The position numbers were made by a program, and so were the translations under genes. A DNA stretch of 64,000 bases from Euclidia mi (taxonomy: Eukaryota > Arthropoda > Insecta > Lepidoptera > Erebidae). Shown here in pieces: positions 1 through 9,890 of the stretch; position 1 is the stretch's first letter; every line of letters begins with the position of its first letter. The notes under the pieces are model-generated. The model was given only the letters and a program-made list of their open reading frames with translations. It had not been told where the DNA came from and made no database searches. The stretch is taken from positions 1,902,830 through 1,966,829 of the forward strand of contig OX123191.2 in the NCBI GenBank assembly GCA_944739405.2. The letters run 5' to 3'.

Positions 1-199
1 CGTAATTACTAGGTATATCCATTTATGAATATCTATACGTATATATATTTTTATTGTTATTATTAGAATATTATATTCACATACTTATATTTTTATATAT
101 AAGTATTAATATGTATTATATTATATTATATAGGTATATATTAATATATATATTTATATATGTATATGTGTATGTATATATATATGTATATATATATAT

Positions 200-232
<33 letters not shown>

Positions 233-458
233 GTGATATTTAGGTATATATTATATTTTCAGTTATTATTCACTTTATGTTTAGTAATAGCTATATGTGG
301 TTTTGCTCTCGGATTACGGCTCTCTTACGCACCTACCTTGAATTGTCTCTGCACCACCCAAAGGTTGACTGGCAGAGAATGCCACAGGCATTAAGTCCGC
401 CTTTGTGCATTATTTTGTAATATTGTGCAAGAAGTTTAAAAAAAAAAAAAAAAAAAAA
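1..458 (+). repeat. LINE 3' UTR with A-tail
   Basis: Very AT-rich TATA-type repeats (about 1-240) lead into a conserved block at 340-395 (CACCACCCAAAGGTTGACTG, then a GGCATTAAGTCCGCC-like stretch) and a run of A at 438-458. The same block and order occur at 5440-5571, at the 3' end of the LINE there. This is therefore the 3' untranslated tail of a copy of that family, its coding part lying before the window. The short open frame at 206-394 is not considered a gene. Confidence 0.65.
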
Positions 459-1544
459 TGTCAGTCTAAAAGTTAGTGTTCCATTGCTGCCACTGTACAT
501 GGGTATGAACTCTCTGCTTAACAGTTTGTTTGTCAGCGCAACAGACTATCACTATCTTGTCGTATTAATGACGTATGAGTAATATATTAAGTCTATTTTC
601 CAAGTTACTACTATTGTTTTGTGATATTTTATAAATTGTCAGATCCTGTTCGTTGACGTTGCAACATTTGGCAGTGTACTATAACTTAAAACACAAAATG
701 AAATCTACGTTGAAATTGTTCTGAAACTACATATCATTTTGTATTCATCGACGTCGGTAACCGAAACGTATCTGTTTCAGCCGACTGGCACAGCGCCATC
801 TATGGAGTGAAAATACTTCAGCTGAATATTACTTTATTTTATAAATAAGTAGTCATATATATTGCTGTTAAATTGAAGAACAGTATGATTTACAATGAAT
901 TTTATCGCCGTAAATCTAGTTCTAAATTAAAATAAACCTCAAATTTTCTATAGAAATACAAAACTTAGAAAAGACTAATAATAAAACACTTGGAAGTTTT
1001 TGAAAATATTGGACAAATACTTCAATACTTTACTTTCTATTACGAGTGATAATTGAATACTTTTTGCTCTGAATTCTAAATATAAACCAATAGTCCATTT
1101 AAAACTCATCTCAGCACTTTATTCAATCACAAATATTATTCAAAAATGTTCCATCAACTAATCAATTTCAAATTATTACCTTAACACCTGTTTCTGAAAT
1201 AAAACCTTTGTGTATAAGGCATAAAACGAAGGTATCTTATATTAAAACTTTTAGCATAATGAGAACATAACAGGAATATTTGTAGGCCGAACATTTCCTG
1301 TCCGCGCCGCAACAAAATCTAGTAAAGCAAGAAAATTGAACAGATGCTACAGAACGAGTGCCTTCGCCTGGTTACTTTACATTGAGAAAAGAAAGGGACC
1401 TGCAGATTTAATAAAGTTCGGATGCGGCATTGACTTTCACTTAAAAACAAGATAAATTGCGCTGAGGGCTGAATCGCGGAAAACTTGACAAACTTTTTAA
1501 CACAGGACACAATGAGCATTCAAACTCGGAACAAAAATATTCTT
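459..1544. other. Intergenic, no recognised feature
   Basis: AT-rich sequence without a convincing open frame, terminal repeats or a tRNA-like head. I see nothing here that I can name. Confidence 0.5.
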
Positions 1545-1681
1545 TTTCTGCCTGCACTGTTCCCATATTACTTGGGGTCGGCACAGAATGTCTTTCGCTT
1601 CCATTCTCTCCTATCAGACGTCATTTGATTATTCACTACCTTTTCATTCATGTCATCCTTCACACAATCCATCCATCTTTT
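1545..1681 (-). pseudogene. RTE LINE, C-terminus and 3' end
   Basis: On the minus strand this reads KRWMDCVKDDM...REWKRKTFCADPK and stop. It matches the end of the plus-strand RTE at 9040-9151 (KRWMDCVRMDM...KRTYCADPK-like) residue for residue in most positions. The GCCGACCCCAAGTAATATGGG tail is a typical RTE 3' end. The piece is cut from the rest of its element by the SINE that starts at 1682. Confidence 0.8.
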
Positions 1682-1828
1682 GACGACTGGTTGGCGCCTC
1701 GGGAGTGTAAGCGACTGCTACGCCGAAGGTCGCGGGTTCGATTCCCGCTCAAGTCAATCATTTGTGTGCATGAACATAGATGTTTGTCTTGGTCTAGGTG
1801 TTTCTATGTATTTTATATGTACTTATGT

Positions 1829-2919
1829 CTTCTTTCTCTTAGCGTTATCCCAGTTTCAATCTGTCTGTACGTCTAAACGGATTTGGCTGAATATTAGCTT
1901 TTCCACAGAGCGACTGCCTGTCTGACCTCCGCAACCCGAAGGGATAGCGATATTCCATGGTTTAGACTTGGTTCGGCGTTACACCGAAACCGTAGGTTCT
2001 AGGTGACTTGGAGAAGGAATGGACTGTATCTAAAGGATGGCGAGTTCTGGGTCGCCTAGGATTGGAATGGGGAAGAGGATTGTGAGTGGGTATAGGATAT
2101 TTATTATTCTGAAGGATGAGAGGCACCTACCTTGGTCGTCAGTCCTCTTTCCTTGCAAATGGCAGCCTCCTGGTGTTTTCGAGATGAAGCTGCTTGATTC
2201 ACTCCAGTACACAAATCACTTTCACTCGCGAGCGGTTCTGTATAAGCGGTAATAATTATAGTGGTGCGGAAGCGGCGCGGTGCGGTATGCTGACACGTTC
2301 TCGAGCTTCTCGAATATTCTGGCTATCTCCCGCGTCGATGATCGCGGCGACCAATCCGCGAAAGGCGTGCCCTTTCCAGGGAATGGGATAGACAGGGATA
2401 GAAACAAAAGGCATCGCTCGCATTGGCCAAGCAGCGACGAACCAATGACGTTGATGTGATTAGTTTCGATGGAAAGGTAGATGGCGCTACCATATCCCCT
2501 CGGACCTAAAGGGTTGCCTTTAAAAGAAATAGAATTGAACTTAGCTATGTTGGGTGTACTACCGCATAACCCATCAATAGGCTAAGACAGCGATATGATA
2601 ATAAAATTAATCTAAATTAACTTTAGCGAAAACTACAAACGCAATAACAGCGAAAACTACTAACTAAATACTTAAACGTCAGTCAGTTAAGTGTCAGTTT
2701 ATTTAAAAGGTACTGACGCCCTATAACGACTGTCAAAGATCTTCATGACAACCGGGACCGACGGCTTAACGTGCTCTCCGAGGCACGGGACAAGCGATAA
2801 TTAACAATTCAATACGCACATAACTCCGAAAAGTCATTGGTGCGCGCCGTGGATTCGAACCCTCTACCCTCTGCATGGCAGTCTGTTGGTATATCCACTC
2901 GGCTATCGCTGCCACATTT
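1829..2919 (-). mobile_element. SINE family 2 inserted in SINE family 1
   Basis: Minus orientation. 2690-2915 holds the tRNA-like head (GATAGCCGAGTGG-type A-box, GGATTCGAACC-type B-box) and middle; 1829-1968 holds the 3' half (CTATCCCTTCGGG, GAGGTCAGACAGGCAG). The complete copy at 52204-52573 shows the two halves should be contiguous. A 13-bp TSD, TATGTACTTATGT, at 1816-1828 and 2920-2932 marks insertion into the family 1 SINE. The element is split by the segment at 1969-2689. Confidence 0.8.
1969..2689. other. Unassigned 721-bp insert within SINE family 2
   Basis: Comparison with the uninterrupted SINE copies at 52204 and 22064 places the breakpoints exactly (TTTAGACT | AGTGTCAG). Nothing of the SINE is lost or obviously duplicated. 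The insert is more GC-rich than its surroundings, with no long open frame and no clear terminal repeats. It could be a non-autonomous DNA element, a processed fragment or captured DNA; I cannot assign it. Confidence 0.5.
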
Positions 2920-3061
2920 TATGTACTTATGTATTTACAAAAAAAAAGTTTATATGTATGTTTATCCATTATCCAGTACCCTTAGTACAAGCTCTCTGCT
3001 TAGTTTGGAACTAGATGGTGTTGTGTGAATGTGTTAGAATTAAAAAAAACAATATCAGTTT

Positions 3062-3439
3062 ATCTTTTCTTTGGTCTTCCCTTGCCTTATATCCTTCAAC
3101 TCTTATATTCATCACTTTTCTAGTCACATGCTTTTCATCCCTCATCATTACATGCCCATACCACGCTAGACGATTTCCTCTCAGTTTTTCTTGCACCGGT
3201 ACAACTTTCAAACTTCCCCTAATATACTCATTTCTAATTTTATCCATCCTTGTCACTCCACACATCCATCTCAATTATCTCGTATAATAGGTACATTGAT
3301 GTACAAATATCAATGAATAGGTATCACCAACCCTGGTATTCCATCTGGTCTGACTACTGGTATTCCATCTGGTCCTAATGCTTTCCCATTCTTCATTCCA
3401 CTCACAGCCCGTTTTACCTCATCCTTACTTATTACATTC
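3062..3439 (-). pseudogene. RTE LINE, deleted RT region
   Basis: Minus-strand reading gives KDEVKRAVSGMKNGKALGPD followed by GIP (3439-3345), the start of an RTE reverse transcriptase. After about 70 bp of unrelated sequence comes MRWMCGVTRMDKIRNEYIRG and the C-terminal region (3274-3062). The whole RT catalytic core, including the FADD box, is absent. The C-terminal part also shifts frame near 3100, where a GRPKKR-like motif becomes unreadable. Flanked by the insertions at 1682-3061 and 3440-5571. Confidence 0.75.
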
Positions 3440-5219
3440 CGAAAATGTTACCAACTCATCCCCTGCTAATATATGGCAGTTTTTAAGGACACTTGGCATT
3501 GGGAAACCTCATGGCCAAGTGGTTCTACCGGTGACTATTAGTTTGGATGACATTAATCGTCATTTTACAACTACACTCACTTTGGACGACCAAACTAAAA
3601 GTCAAACCACAGCCTATTTGGCGGGCTTACCTCGCCTGAACATTAATTCTTTCTCTTTTTCTCCTTTATCATCAGGTGAGATTAAAAAGATTATCCTATC
3701 AATTAAGTCCAAAGCCGTGGGATGCGATGACATTAGTCGCCGCATGATCACGGTTATCCTTGAACAAATTCTACCTGTCATTACCCATATCCTAAACTTT
3801 TCCCTTGACACTGGTCAATTTCCCTACATATGGCGTAAAGCCTATGTGCGTCCTTTACCCAAAACTTCGAATCCCACTCTCCTGACACATTACCGTCCCA
3901 TATCCATTCTTCCCTTTCTATCCAAGGTACTTGAGTCATGCGTTCAGAGACAGTTGTCTGGGTTTGTTTACCAAAACAACATCCTGTCACCCTTTCAATC
4001 TGGATTCAGACCTGGACATAGTACTGTCACCGCATTGCTCAAGGTGACTGGCGATGTGAGGGCGGGGGTGGAGGACACCAGACTTACACTTTTGGTCTTG
4101 GTGGACTTCTCAAACGCCTTTAACAACGTCAGTCACGACCTTCTCCTTTCAGTCCTATCCTGTCTAATGATCTCACCTATGGCACTGGAATGGTTCTCCT
4201 CTTATCTTCGAGGACGCCAGCAGTCGGTACGTGTCGATGAAACTACATCAACATGGCGTGATTTAAACTCTGGTGTTCCTCAAGGCGGAATACTTTCTCC
4301 TCTTCTATTTGCATTATTTATTAATTTTCTTCCTCATGATCTTCATTGTATGTATGCTGATGACCTACAGCTTTATTCACAGTCCAATTTAGAAAATCTA
4401 AATACAGCAATAGCAGAAATTAACCAAGATTTGAACTCTATAAAGGTCTGGTCGGAACGGTTTGGCCTATCTGTGAACCCTGCTAAATGTCAGGCTATAC
4501 TCCTTGGTAGTTCGCGTATTTTAAACAGGGTTGACTTGCAATCGCTGCCTGCTGTCATTTTTGATGGATCTATCATTCCGTTCAGTTCAAGTGTCAAGGA
4601 TCTTGGCTTATTTATTGACGCCAACCTTAACTGGCGGACGCAGGTAGCGAATGTGAGTCGTAAAGTCACTGGCGCCTTGCGGTCGCTTTATCGCCTGAAG
4701 AACTTTCTGCCATTCAGGACTAAGACAATGCTAGTACAGTCTTTAATATTTCCCATCATCGACTATGGTGATGTGTGCTATCTCGACCTTAATGCAGATC
4801 TTCTTAATAAGCTCGATCGTCTTCTCAATAATTGCATTAGATTCGTTTTCAATCTTCGCAAATTTGATCATATTTCTGAGTACCGATCAAAGTTACGATG
4901 GCTACCCATTCGTCAACGGCGTAGCTGGCGTACTTTGTGTACTCTTCATTCATTACTGCACTCTCCTTGTGCGCCCGTCTATTTAAGTTCCTGCTTTCAA
5001 TTTCTCTGTAATAATCATGAGAAAAATCTTCGTTCCTCTAATAATCTTCTGCTTCTTTGTCCTTCTCACAGTTCTAGCCTGGTACATTCATCCTTTAATA
5101 TACAATCTATCCTTCTCTGGAATGCTCTCCCTCTTGAGGTCAGGATGTCCACTAACCGTTTTACGTTCAAAAATAGAGTTCGGCAGTATTATTTAGACGC
5201 ACTAACTGAATCGACATAG
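3378..5219 (+). CDS. LINE reverse transcriptase (5'-truncated ORF2)
   Basis: Open frame of 613 codons. About the first 21 come from antisense RTE sequence before the 3440 junction, so the listed start is accidental; the element's own protein begins around residue 22 (ENVTNSS). RT landmarks: WxxLRTLGIGKP near residues 33-45, HYRPISILPFLSK at about 172-185, PFQSGFRPGHST, the domain A aspartate in VLVDFSNAFNNV, GVPQGGILSPLLF, and an intact YADD box near residue 326. No AP endonuclease is present, because the element is 5'-truncated. The end (residues 530-613) is the usual LINE tail domain. I place it in the CR1/L2/jockey group without fixing a clade. The absence of stops indicates a rather recent insertion. 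Confidence 0.75.
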   Translation: MLSHSSFHSQPVLPHPYLLHSENVTNSSPANIWQFLRTLGIGKPHGQVVLPVTISLDDINRHFTTTLTLDDQTKSQTTAYLAGLPRLNINSFSFSPLSSGEIKKIILSIKSKAVGCDDISRRMITVILEQILPVITHILNFSLDTGQFPYIWRKAYVRPLPKTSNPTLLTHYRPISILPFLSKVLESCVQRQLSGFVYQNNILSPFQSGFRPGHSTVTALLKVTGDVRAGVEDTRLTLLVLVDFSNAFNNVSHDLLLSVLSCLMISPMALEWFSSYLRGRQQSVRVDETTSTWRDLNSGVPQGGILSPLLFALFINFLPHDLHCMYADDLQLYSQSNLENLNTAIAEINQDLNSIKVWSERFGLSVNPAKCQAILLGSSRILNRVDLQSLPAVIFDGSIIPFSSSVKDLGLFIDANLNWRTQVANVSRKVTGALRSLYRLKNFLPFRTKTMLVQSLIFPIIDYGDVCYLDLNADLLNKLDRLLNNCIRFVFNLRKFDHISEYRSKLRWLPIRQRRSWRTLCTLHSLLHSPCAPVYLSSCFQFLCNNHEKNLRSSNNLLLLCPSHSSSLVHSSFNIQSILLWNALPLEVRMSTNRFTFKNRVRQYYLDALTEST

Positions 5220-5571
5220 GTTTTTATCCTTTATTGATTTTATATATTAATGTATATATGTACTGGAATTATAAAATGTATGTATATTTATGTAGTTTAT
5301 AATAAATATATATTTGTGTATTTTATAATGGATATATATTTATGATATGTAAGTATGTATATTGGGCATATAATAATATATATGTATATCATTTTATATT
5401 AATAAGTAGGTTTCTGTCTTTTTCTTTCATTTTAATTTAAGAACTGCACCTATTTCATGTTTCTCTGCATCACCCAAAGGTTGGCTGGTAGATAATGCCT
5501 ACGGCATTAAGCCCGCCTTGTACTATTTTTGTGCATAAAGTTATAAAATAAATAAAATAAATAAAAATAAA
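3440..5571 (+). mobile_element. 5'-truncated CR1/L2-like LINE nested in RTE
   Basis: The element runs from the junction after TACATTC (3433-3439) to a tail of TAAAA/TAAATA repeats ending at 5571, followed by the second TACATTC (5572-5578). It comprises the RT coding region, a 200-bp AT-rich 3' UTR, and the CACCCAAAGGTTGGCTGG block also seen at 340-395. Removing it restores the minus-strand RTE frame (NIRLVNVISKDEVKRAV), which confirms the boundaries. Confidence 0.85.
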
Positions 5572-6794
5572 TACATTCACTAGTCTAATATTCTTCGCCT
5601 TGTTCTCAAGCTTTTTGCTCCAATCATTCTCTTCATTCATTAACTTTTCAAAATATGTCCTCCATCTTTCTTTAATCCTATCATCCTCCGTAAGAACCAC
5701 TCCTGTTTCGTCTTTCATACACTTGATATGGGATACATCCCTCGCCTTTCTCTCTCTTGCCTTAGCCAGTCGGTATAAATACTTTTAGCCCCGGGTTTCT
5801 CAAGTAAGGCGTAAAGGTCGTTAAGGGCTTTTGCTCTAGTTAAGGCAGCAGCTTTTTTAGCTCTTTTCTTACATTCATCATACTTATTTTTCTTACTCTC
5901 TTTCAACGAGTCATTACATTCTTTCATCAGCTGCCATTCCTTAAACCTTGCTTTCTTTTCCTTGAGCACACTCTGTACTTCCTCTTTCCATCACCAGGTA
6001 TCCTTATCTTTCATACGTTTTCCTTTCGATTCTCCTAAAACATCTTTTGCCACGCACTTCATACATTTACTCATCTCCTCCCAACTCTCATTCACGCTGC
6101 AATCCTTCATATCGCCCATCTCAATCATTTTATCTACCACTCTATCTCTTAACTCTACTGCACATTCATTCTTCTCCAACATATGCCATTTCACTTCTGG
6201 GCTAGCTGCTCCTTGGTCCTTTTCGAGCTCAGCCGAATTTTTTATTCGACCACCAGTAGTCTGTGCTGTGAGACTAAGTCTTCTCCCGGTACCACCTTAC
6301 AGTCTTTGACCCAGTTGATACGTTTACACCTTAGCAGAAAATAATCAATCTGGGTCATATGGTGGCCACTGTTGTAGGTTACCAGGTGTTGCTCTTTTTT
6401 TTGGAACCAAGTGTTAGCTACTACAAGATCAAAAGCGGCAGCCGCTTGGAGAATTGCTTCTCCTTCGCTATTTCGGCTGCCGAAACCCCAGTCTCAATGT
6501 ACTCTTCCATACTCTCCACTTGTTCGTCCCACATGACCATTAAAATCTCCTCCAACAATTATCTCTTCATTCTCCGGAATATCCGTCATCATGCTATCGA
6601 AATCCATCCAAAACTTCTCTTTCTCACAATCATCACATCCTACCTGAGGGGCATACACACTTATCACATTCAGAATAATATCTTGCAATATCACTTTCAC
6701 AGCAATCAATCTGTCATTAATTCTATTTACACATGTCACACCATCTTTCAGATTTTCGTCTAACACAATTCCCACACCATTTCTTTTCCCATCA
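5572..6794 (-). pseudogene. RTE LINE, endonuclease and linker
   Basis: Read 6794 to 5572 on the minus strand. An AP-endonuclease piece (RNGVGIVLDENLKDG, VISVYAPQVG, GGDFNGHVGR with the catalytic GDFN) is followed, after frame breaks, by the RTE linker: KAREKE-type charged helices, KKNKYDECKKRAKKAAALTR, KSIYTDWLRQERERRG, then GVVLTEDDRIKERWRTYFEK, a hallmark of RTE elements. The frame ends at LVNV, where the nested LINE enters. Stops and frameshifts make it non-functional. Confidence 0.8.
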
Positions 6795-7193
6795 TACATA
6801 CATATCGTCACGCCTTTTATCCCCGAAGGGGTAGGCAGAGGTGTATTTCTACACCCACTTTTCGCCAGATATACTTTAGTCCCACGTAATAAGGGGCGAG
6901 CCTATTGCCGTACCGGGCACATTTCCAGACTCCGTGCTGCTACTGAGAATTTCGTGACAGAAAAACCCAATAACACTGCCCGACCCAGGAATCGAACCCG
7001 GGACCTCCCGATCCCACGCGCACATTTATGCCGCGAGACCAACGAGGCAGTCGTATAGGGTTTGATGTCGAGTTTTCCGTCTCTACGCAAAGATGGTATT
7101 TGCATCGTGTTATCCCTTAGTTGCCTCTTACGACACCCACGGGAAGATAGGGGGTGGTGACACTTGTATTCTATGCCGTCAACCACACGGCAT
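6795..7193 (-). mobile_element. Chimeric SINE (family 4 head joined to family A)
   Basis: Minus orientation. 7193-7051 matches the beginning of SINE family 4 (CCGTGTGGTGACGG-type start, GGGTGTCGTAAGAGG; compare 62016-62251). 7050-6807 is a full family A SINE with its own tRNA-like head (B-box GGTTCGATTCC; GAGGCAGTC start) and the TACCCCTTCGGGG end. It closes with a short TACATA tail. One 11-bp TSD, TTTTCCCATCA (6784-6794 and 7194-7204), flanks the pair, so both modules arrived as one unit. Confidence 0.75.
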
Positions 7194-7775
7194 TTTTCCC
7201 ATCACTTCCACAATAATAAAACTTGTATCCTTCTCCGATCTCCCTAGCTTTCGTACCTTTCTATCTTGTTTCCTGCAGACATGCCACATTTATTCGTCTT
7301 CGTTTCAAAACATCAGCTAACTCTCTAGCCCGTCCAGTCATCGTACCTACATTCAAACTTGTATACCTCACCCTTAAGTCACAGGCTTGCTTCTTACGTT
7401 GCACTCGCCCGGAGTAGTGCAACAACCCTTGCATACTTCTCGCAGGGGCCGGGTGCTGCCCCTTCGCGTCGCCTGCGGGGAACGCCCTAACTCTATCGTA
7501 CTCATTAACATACGTGGCCATACTGCAAATAGTTTTGGCATGGATTTTACTAGCCGGCCGCCTGCCTGACGCCAACCCTCCTTGGGAATGTTTTCGTCAT
7601 AAAGGAGGAGGGATAGGAGAAACGGGGTAAATGGATAGGGTGTATGATAAGGAAGAAGGGGTTTGTAGGCGGGGGTACTGTAATCAATGGAAGGACATAG
7701 CGTAGTGACTACATTAGCTCGGAGAGCCGGGAGCGCGTACCTGAAGCCCTGTCTAATGGTCGGACAGACCAATAG
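7194..7775 (-). pseudogene. RTE LINE, 5' end and start of endonuclease
   Basis: The minus frame 7575-7261 contains SLNVGTMTGRARELADVL and VACLQETR, the first AP-endonuclease motifs (N and QE residues) of an RTE protein. It continues towards YKFYYCGSDG, where the chimeric SINE interrupts. 7775-7577 is probably the 5' UTR. The 5' boundary is set by the start of the opposing plus-strand RTE at about 7776 and is approximate. Confidence 0.7.
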
Positions 7776-9180
7776 ACAGAAGCACCCCCTGGCAGATGGA
7801 TGGGCTGACTTTATTCTTCAATAAGATGTTGCATGAGGAGACAGTACCCAAAGAATGGCGCAGCAGTTACCTAGTGCCCATTTTTAAAAATAAGGGAGAT
7901 GTCCAAGAATGCAATAATTATCGGGGAATAAAGTTAATGCCCCATAGTATGAAAGTATGGGAGAGAGTAATTGAGCGACATTTGTGAGCAGAGAGTGTGA
8001 TTTCACGCAACCAATTCGGTTTTATGCCTGGTCGAGGTACGGTGGATGCCATTTTTGCACTTCGCCAAATGTGTGAAAAATACAGGGAGGCGCATAAAAA
8101 TCTGCATATGGTATTCGTTGACCTCGAAAAGGCATATGACCGGGTACCGGGTGAAGTCTTGTGGTGGGCCCACAAGAAGAAAGGAGTGCCTGAAAAGTAC
8201 CTGAAGTTGATCCAAGCTATGTATGCTGAATGCCACACGCAAGTCCGGTCCGCAGCTAGAATCGCAGCCAGATTCGATGTGGCTGTAGGCTTGCACCAAG
8301 GGCCGGCTCTTAGTCCTTACCTCTTCTTGTTGATTATGGATGCCTTATCATCGGACATACAGGAAGAGGCACCCTGGTGCATGCTGTTTGCCAACGACAT
8401 CTTCCTGGTAGCAGAAAGTGGACAGGAGGTGCAGAGCAAGCTGGAGGAGTGGCGGCAGAGACTGGAGAACGTAGGCCTTAGGATAAGCAGAACCAAAATG
8501 GAATACATGTTCTGTGACTATGGCGGCCTCTCTAGTCCAAGCCCGGTTACACTCGGCGGTATACCCCTACCAGTATGCTCTGACTTTCGCTACCTCGGTT
8601 CACTCCTGCAACACGACGGCGAAATTGACCGAGATGTTCGGCAAAGGATCAACTCAGGATGGATGAAATGGCGACAGGTCTCGGGCACAATATGCGATCC
8701 TAAAATGCTTTTGAAAATCAAGGGACGCATATATAAGGCGGTTATAAGGCCTGTCGTATTGTGTGGAGCTGTGTATTGGGCTACTAAGAAGATGGATGAA
8801 AAACGATTACATGTGGCAGAGATGAGAATGTTGCGATGGATGAGTGGAGTTACGAGAATGGATAAGATTAGGAATGAATACGTGAGAGGTAGTCTGATAG
8901 TGGCGCCTATAGACGAGAAAGTGAAAGGTAGTCGTTTAGCTTGGTATGGACATATTATGCGAAGAGATGATATGTATATAGGTAAGCAAGTGATGAATAT
9001 GAAGGTAGAGGGATGGAAATGGAGAGGGAGGCCAAGGAAAAGATGGATGGACTGTGTGAGGATGGATATGAAAGGGAAAGGGGTAAATGATCAGATGACG
9101 GGGGACAGAAAAGAATGGAAGCAAAGGACGTACTGCGCCGACCCCAAATAGATTGGGACCAGGGCAAGAAGATGATGATG
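7776..9180 (+). pseudogene. RTE-type LINE, 5'-truncated, inactivated RT
   Basis: Begins inside the RT domain (LTLFFNKMLHEETVPKEW; SSYLVPIFKNKGD; NNYRGIKL) and runs to the normal C-terminus (GVTRMDKIRNEYVRGS, RLAWYGHIMRRDD, GRPRKRWMDCVRMD, CADPK stop at 9151) and the 3' end CCGACCCCAAATAGATTGGG with GATGATGATGA. Two visible lesions: a TGA at 7985-7987 where an Arg (CGA) is expected before AESVISRNQFGF, and an FAND box in place of FADD near 8393, removing a catalytic aspartate. It lies head-to-head with the neighbouring minus-strand RTE, and its C-terminus differs enough to be a separate copy. Confidence 0.85.
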
Positions 9181-9632
9181 AGGTATCACCAACGCACAGC
9201 ATACAATGTAATGATAATCGCAGGCAACGAGTTAAGCCATTATATCTTACCTGCAGTCATGTGTAGCAGAGAGTGCCTGTGACTCAGTAGTTGTCACAGA
9301 CTCCAGAATTACTTTAAGCACAAATATTTTACTTCCCTTGATAGTCTATTAATTAGAAAACAAATAAATGCCGTACATTGCAAATCATAAATTTTACATC
9401 TTAAGATATAATAAAATTATCGTGTGGCAAAATGTTTTGTGTTTGGTTAAAATTCACAAGCCACAGATAACTTAAGCAACTTAAACTTTGGTTCAATACA
9501 TTATTTTTAGATTGCTTATCTTGGCGAACGATTCGACCAATTCGTCGATTTAACCATTTGAAGACTTTATATCCCAGGTCATAGTCAACAAAGTCCACTG
9601 GAAAACGGAGGCAGTCTCTCCGTCCAGAGTCA
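9181..9632. other. Intergenic, no recognised feature
   Basis: AT-rich DNA between the RTE 3' end and a SINE. No open frame or repeat structure that I can support. A short GGAGGCAGTC string just before the SINE resembles the reverse of its own head but is too short to interpret. Confidence 0.5.
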
Positions 9633-9890
9633 GTGCCTCCGTGGTCCAGTGGATAGCGTATGCGACTGCTGATCGGAAGTCCTGAGTTTGATTCCCGGGT
9701 CGGACAATAGTGTTACTGGGTTTTTCCGAATCCTCAGTAGTAGCACGGAGCCTGGTGATGTTCCCGGTAACGGCAATAAGCTCGCCCCCTATTACGTGGG
9801 ACCTAAAAATTTATGGAGAAATGTGGGAATGAATATTACACCTCTGCCTACCCCTTCGGGGGTACATGCGTGAATCTTAAAAAAAAGTTA
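9633..9890 (+). mobile_element. SINE family A
   Basis: tRNA-derived head GTGCCTCCGTGGTCCAGTGG (A-box) with a B-box-like GAGTTTGATTCCC. The body includes TTACTGGGTTTTTCCGAAT, CGGCAATAAGCTCGCCCCC and ATTACGTGGGACCT. The end is CTCTGCCTACCCCTTCGGGG followed by a short A-rich tail. Related copies on the minus strand: 6807-7050, 16226-16472 and 17303-17560. Confidence 0.8.

Larger units (their letters stand above)
1682..3061 (+). mobile_element. SINE family 1 inserted in RTE, itself interrupted
   Basis: The tRNA-derived head (1682-1750) has an RNA polymerase III B-box, GGGTTCGATTCCC, at 1734-1746. The body runs to 1828, breaks, and resumes at 2933-3061 with the usual tail (TAGTACAAGCTCTCTGCTTAG then an A-rich end). 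A second copy at 20672-20890 shows the uninterrupted order. The flanking duplication ATCTTTT (1675-1681 and 3062-3068) lies in the RTE coding sequence. No protein is encoded. Confidence 0.75.
1545..7775 (-). mobile_element. RTE-type LINE split by nested insertions
   Basis: Read on the minus strand, four segments join into one RTE-clade LINE: 7775-7194 (5' region, start of the AP endonuclease), 6794-5572 (rest of the endonuclease and linker), 3439-3062 (start of RT, then the C-terminal region after an internal deletion) and 1681-1545 (C-terminus and 3' end). The junctions carry TSDs: ATCTTTT at 1675/3062, TACATTC at 3433/5572, and TTTTCCCATCA at 6784/7194. The RT core between the GPDGIP-like motif (about 3345) and the GVTRMDKIRNEY motif (about 3260) is missing, so the copy is dead. 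Nesting makes it the oldest layer of this block. Confidence 0.85.

Noticed and set aside
1734..1746. tRNA genes at the many GGTTCGAATCC/GGTTCGATTCC sites (also 9700, 16400, 20725, 41030, 42540, 52258, 57125)
   Set aside because: Each is followed by a shared SINE body and lacks a complete cloverleaf with anticodon arm; they are SINE heads, not tRNA genes.
3318..9193. The shared 13-mer AGGTATCACCAAC at 3318 and 9181 as a duplication linking the two RTE copies
   Set aside because: A 13-base match is expected by chance many times in a 64-kb window, and the neighbouring bases differ.
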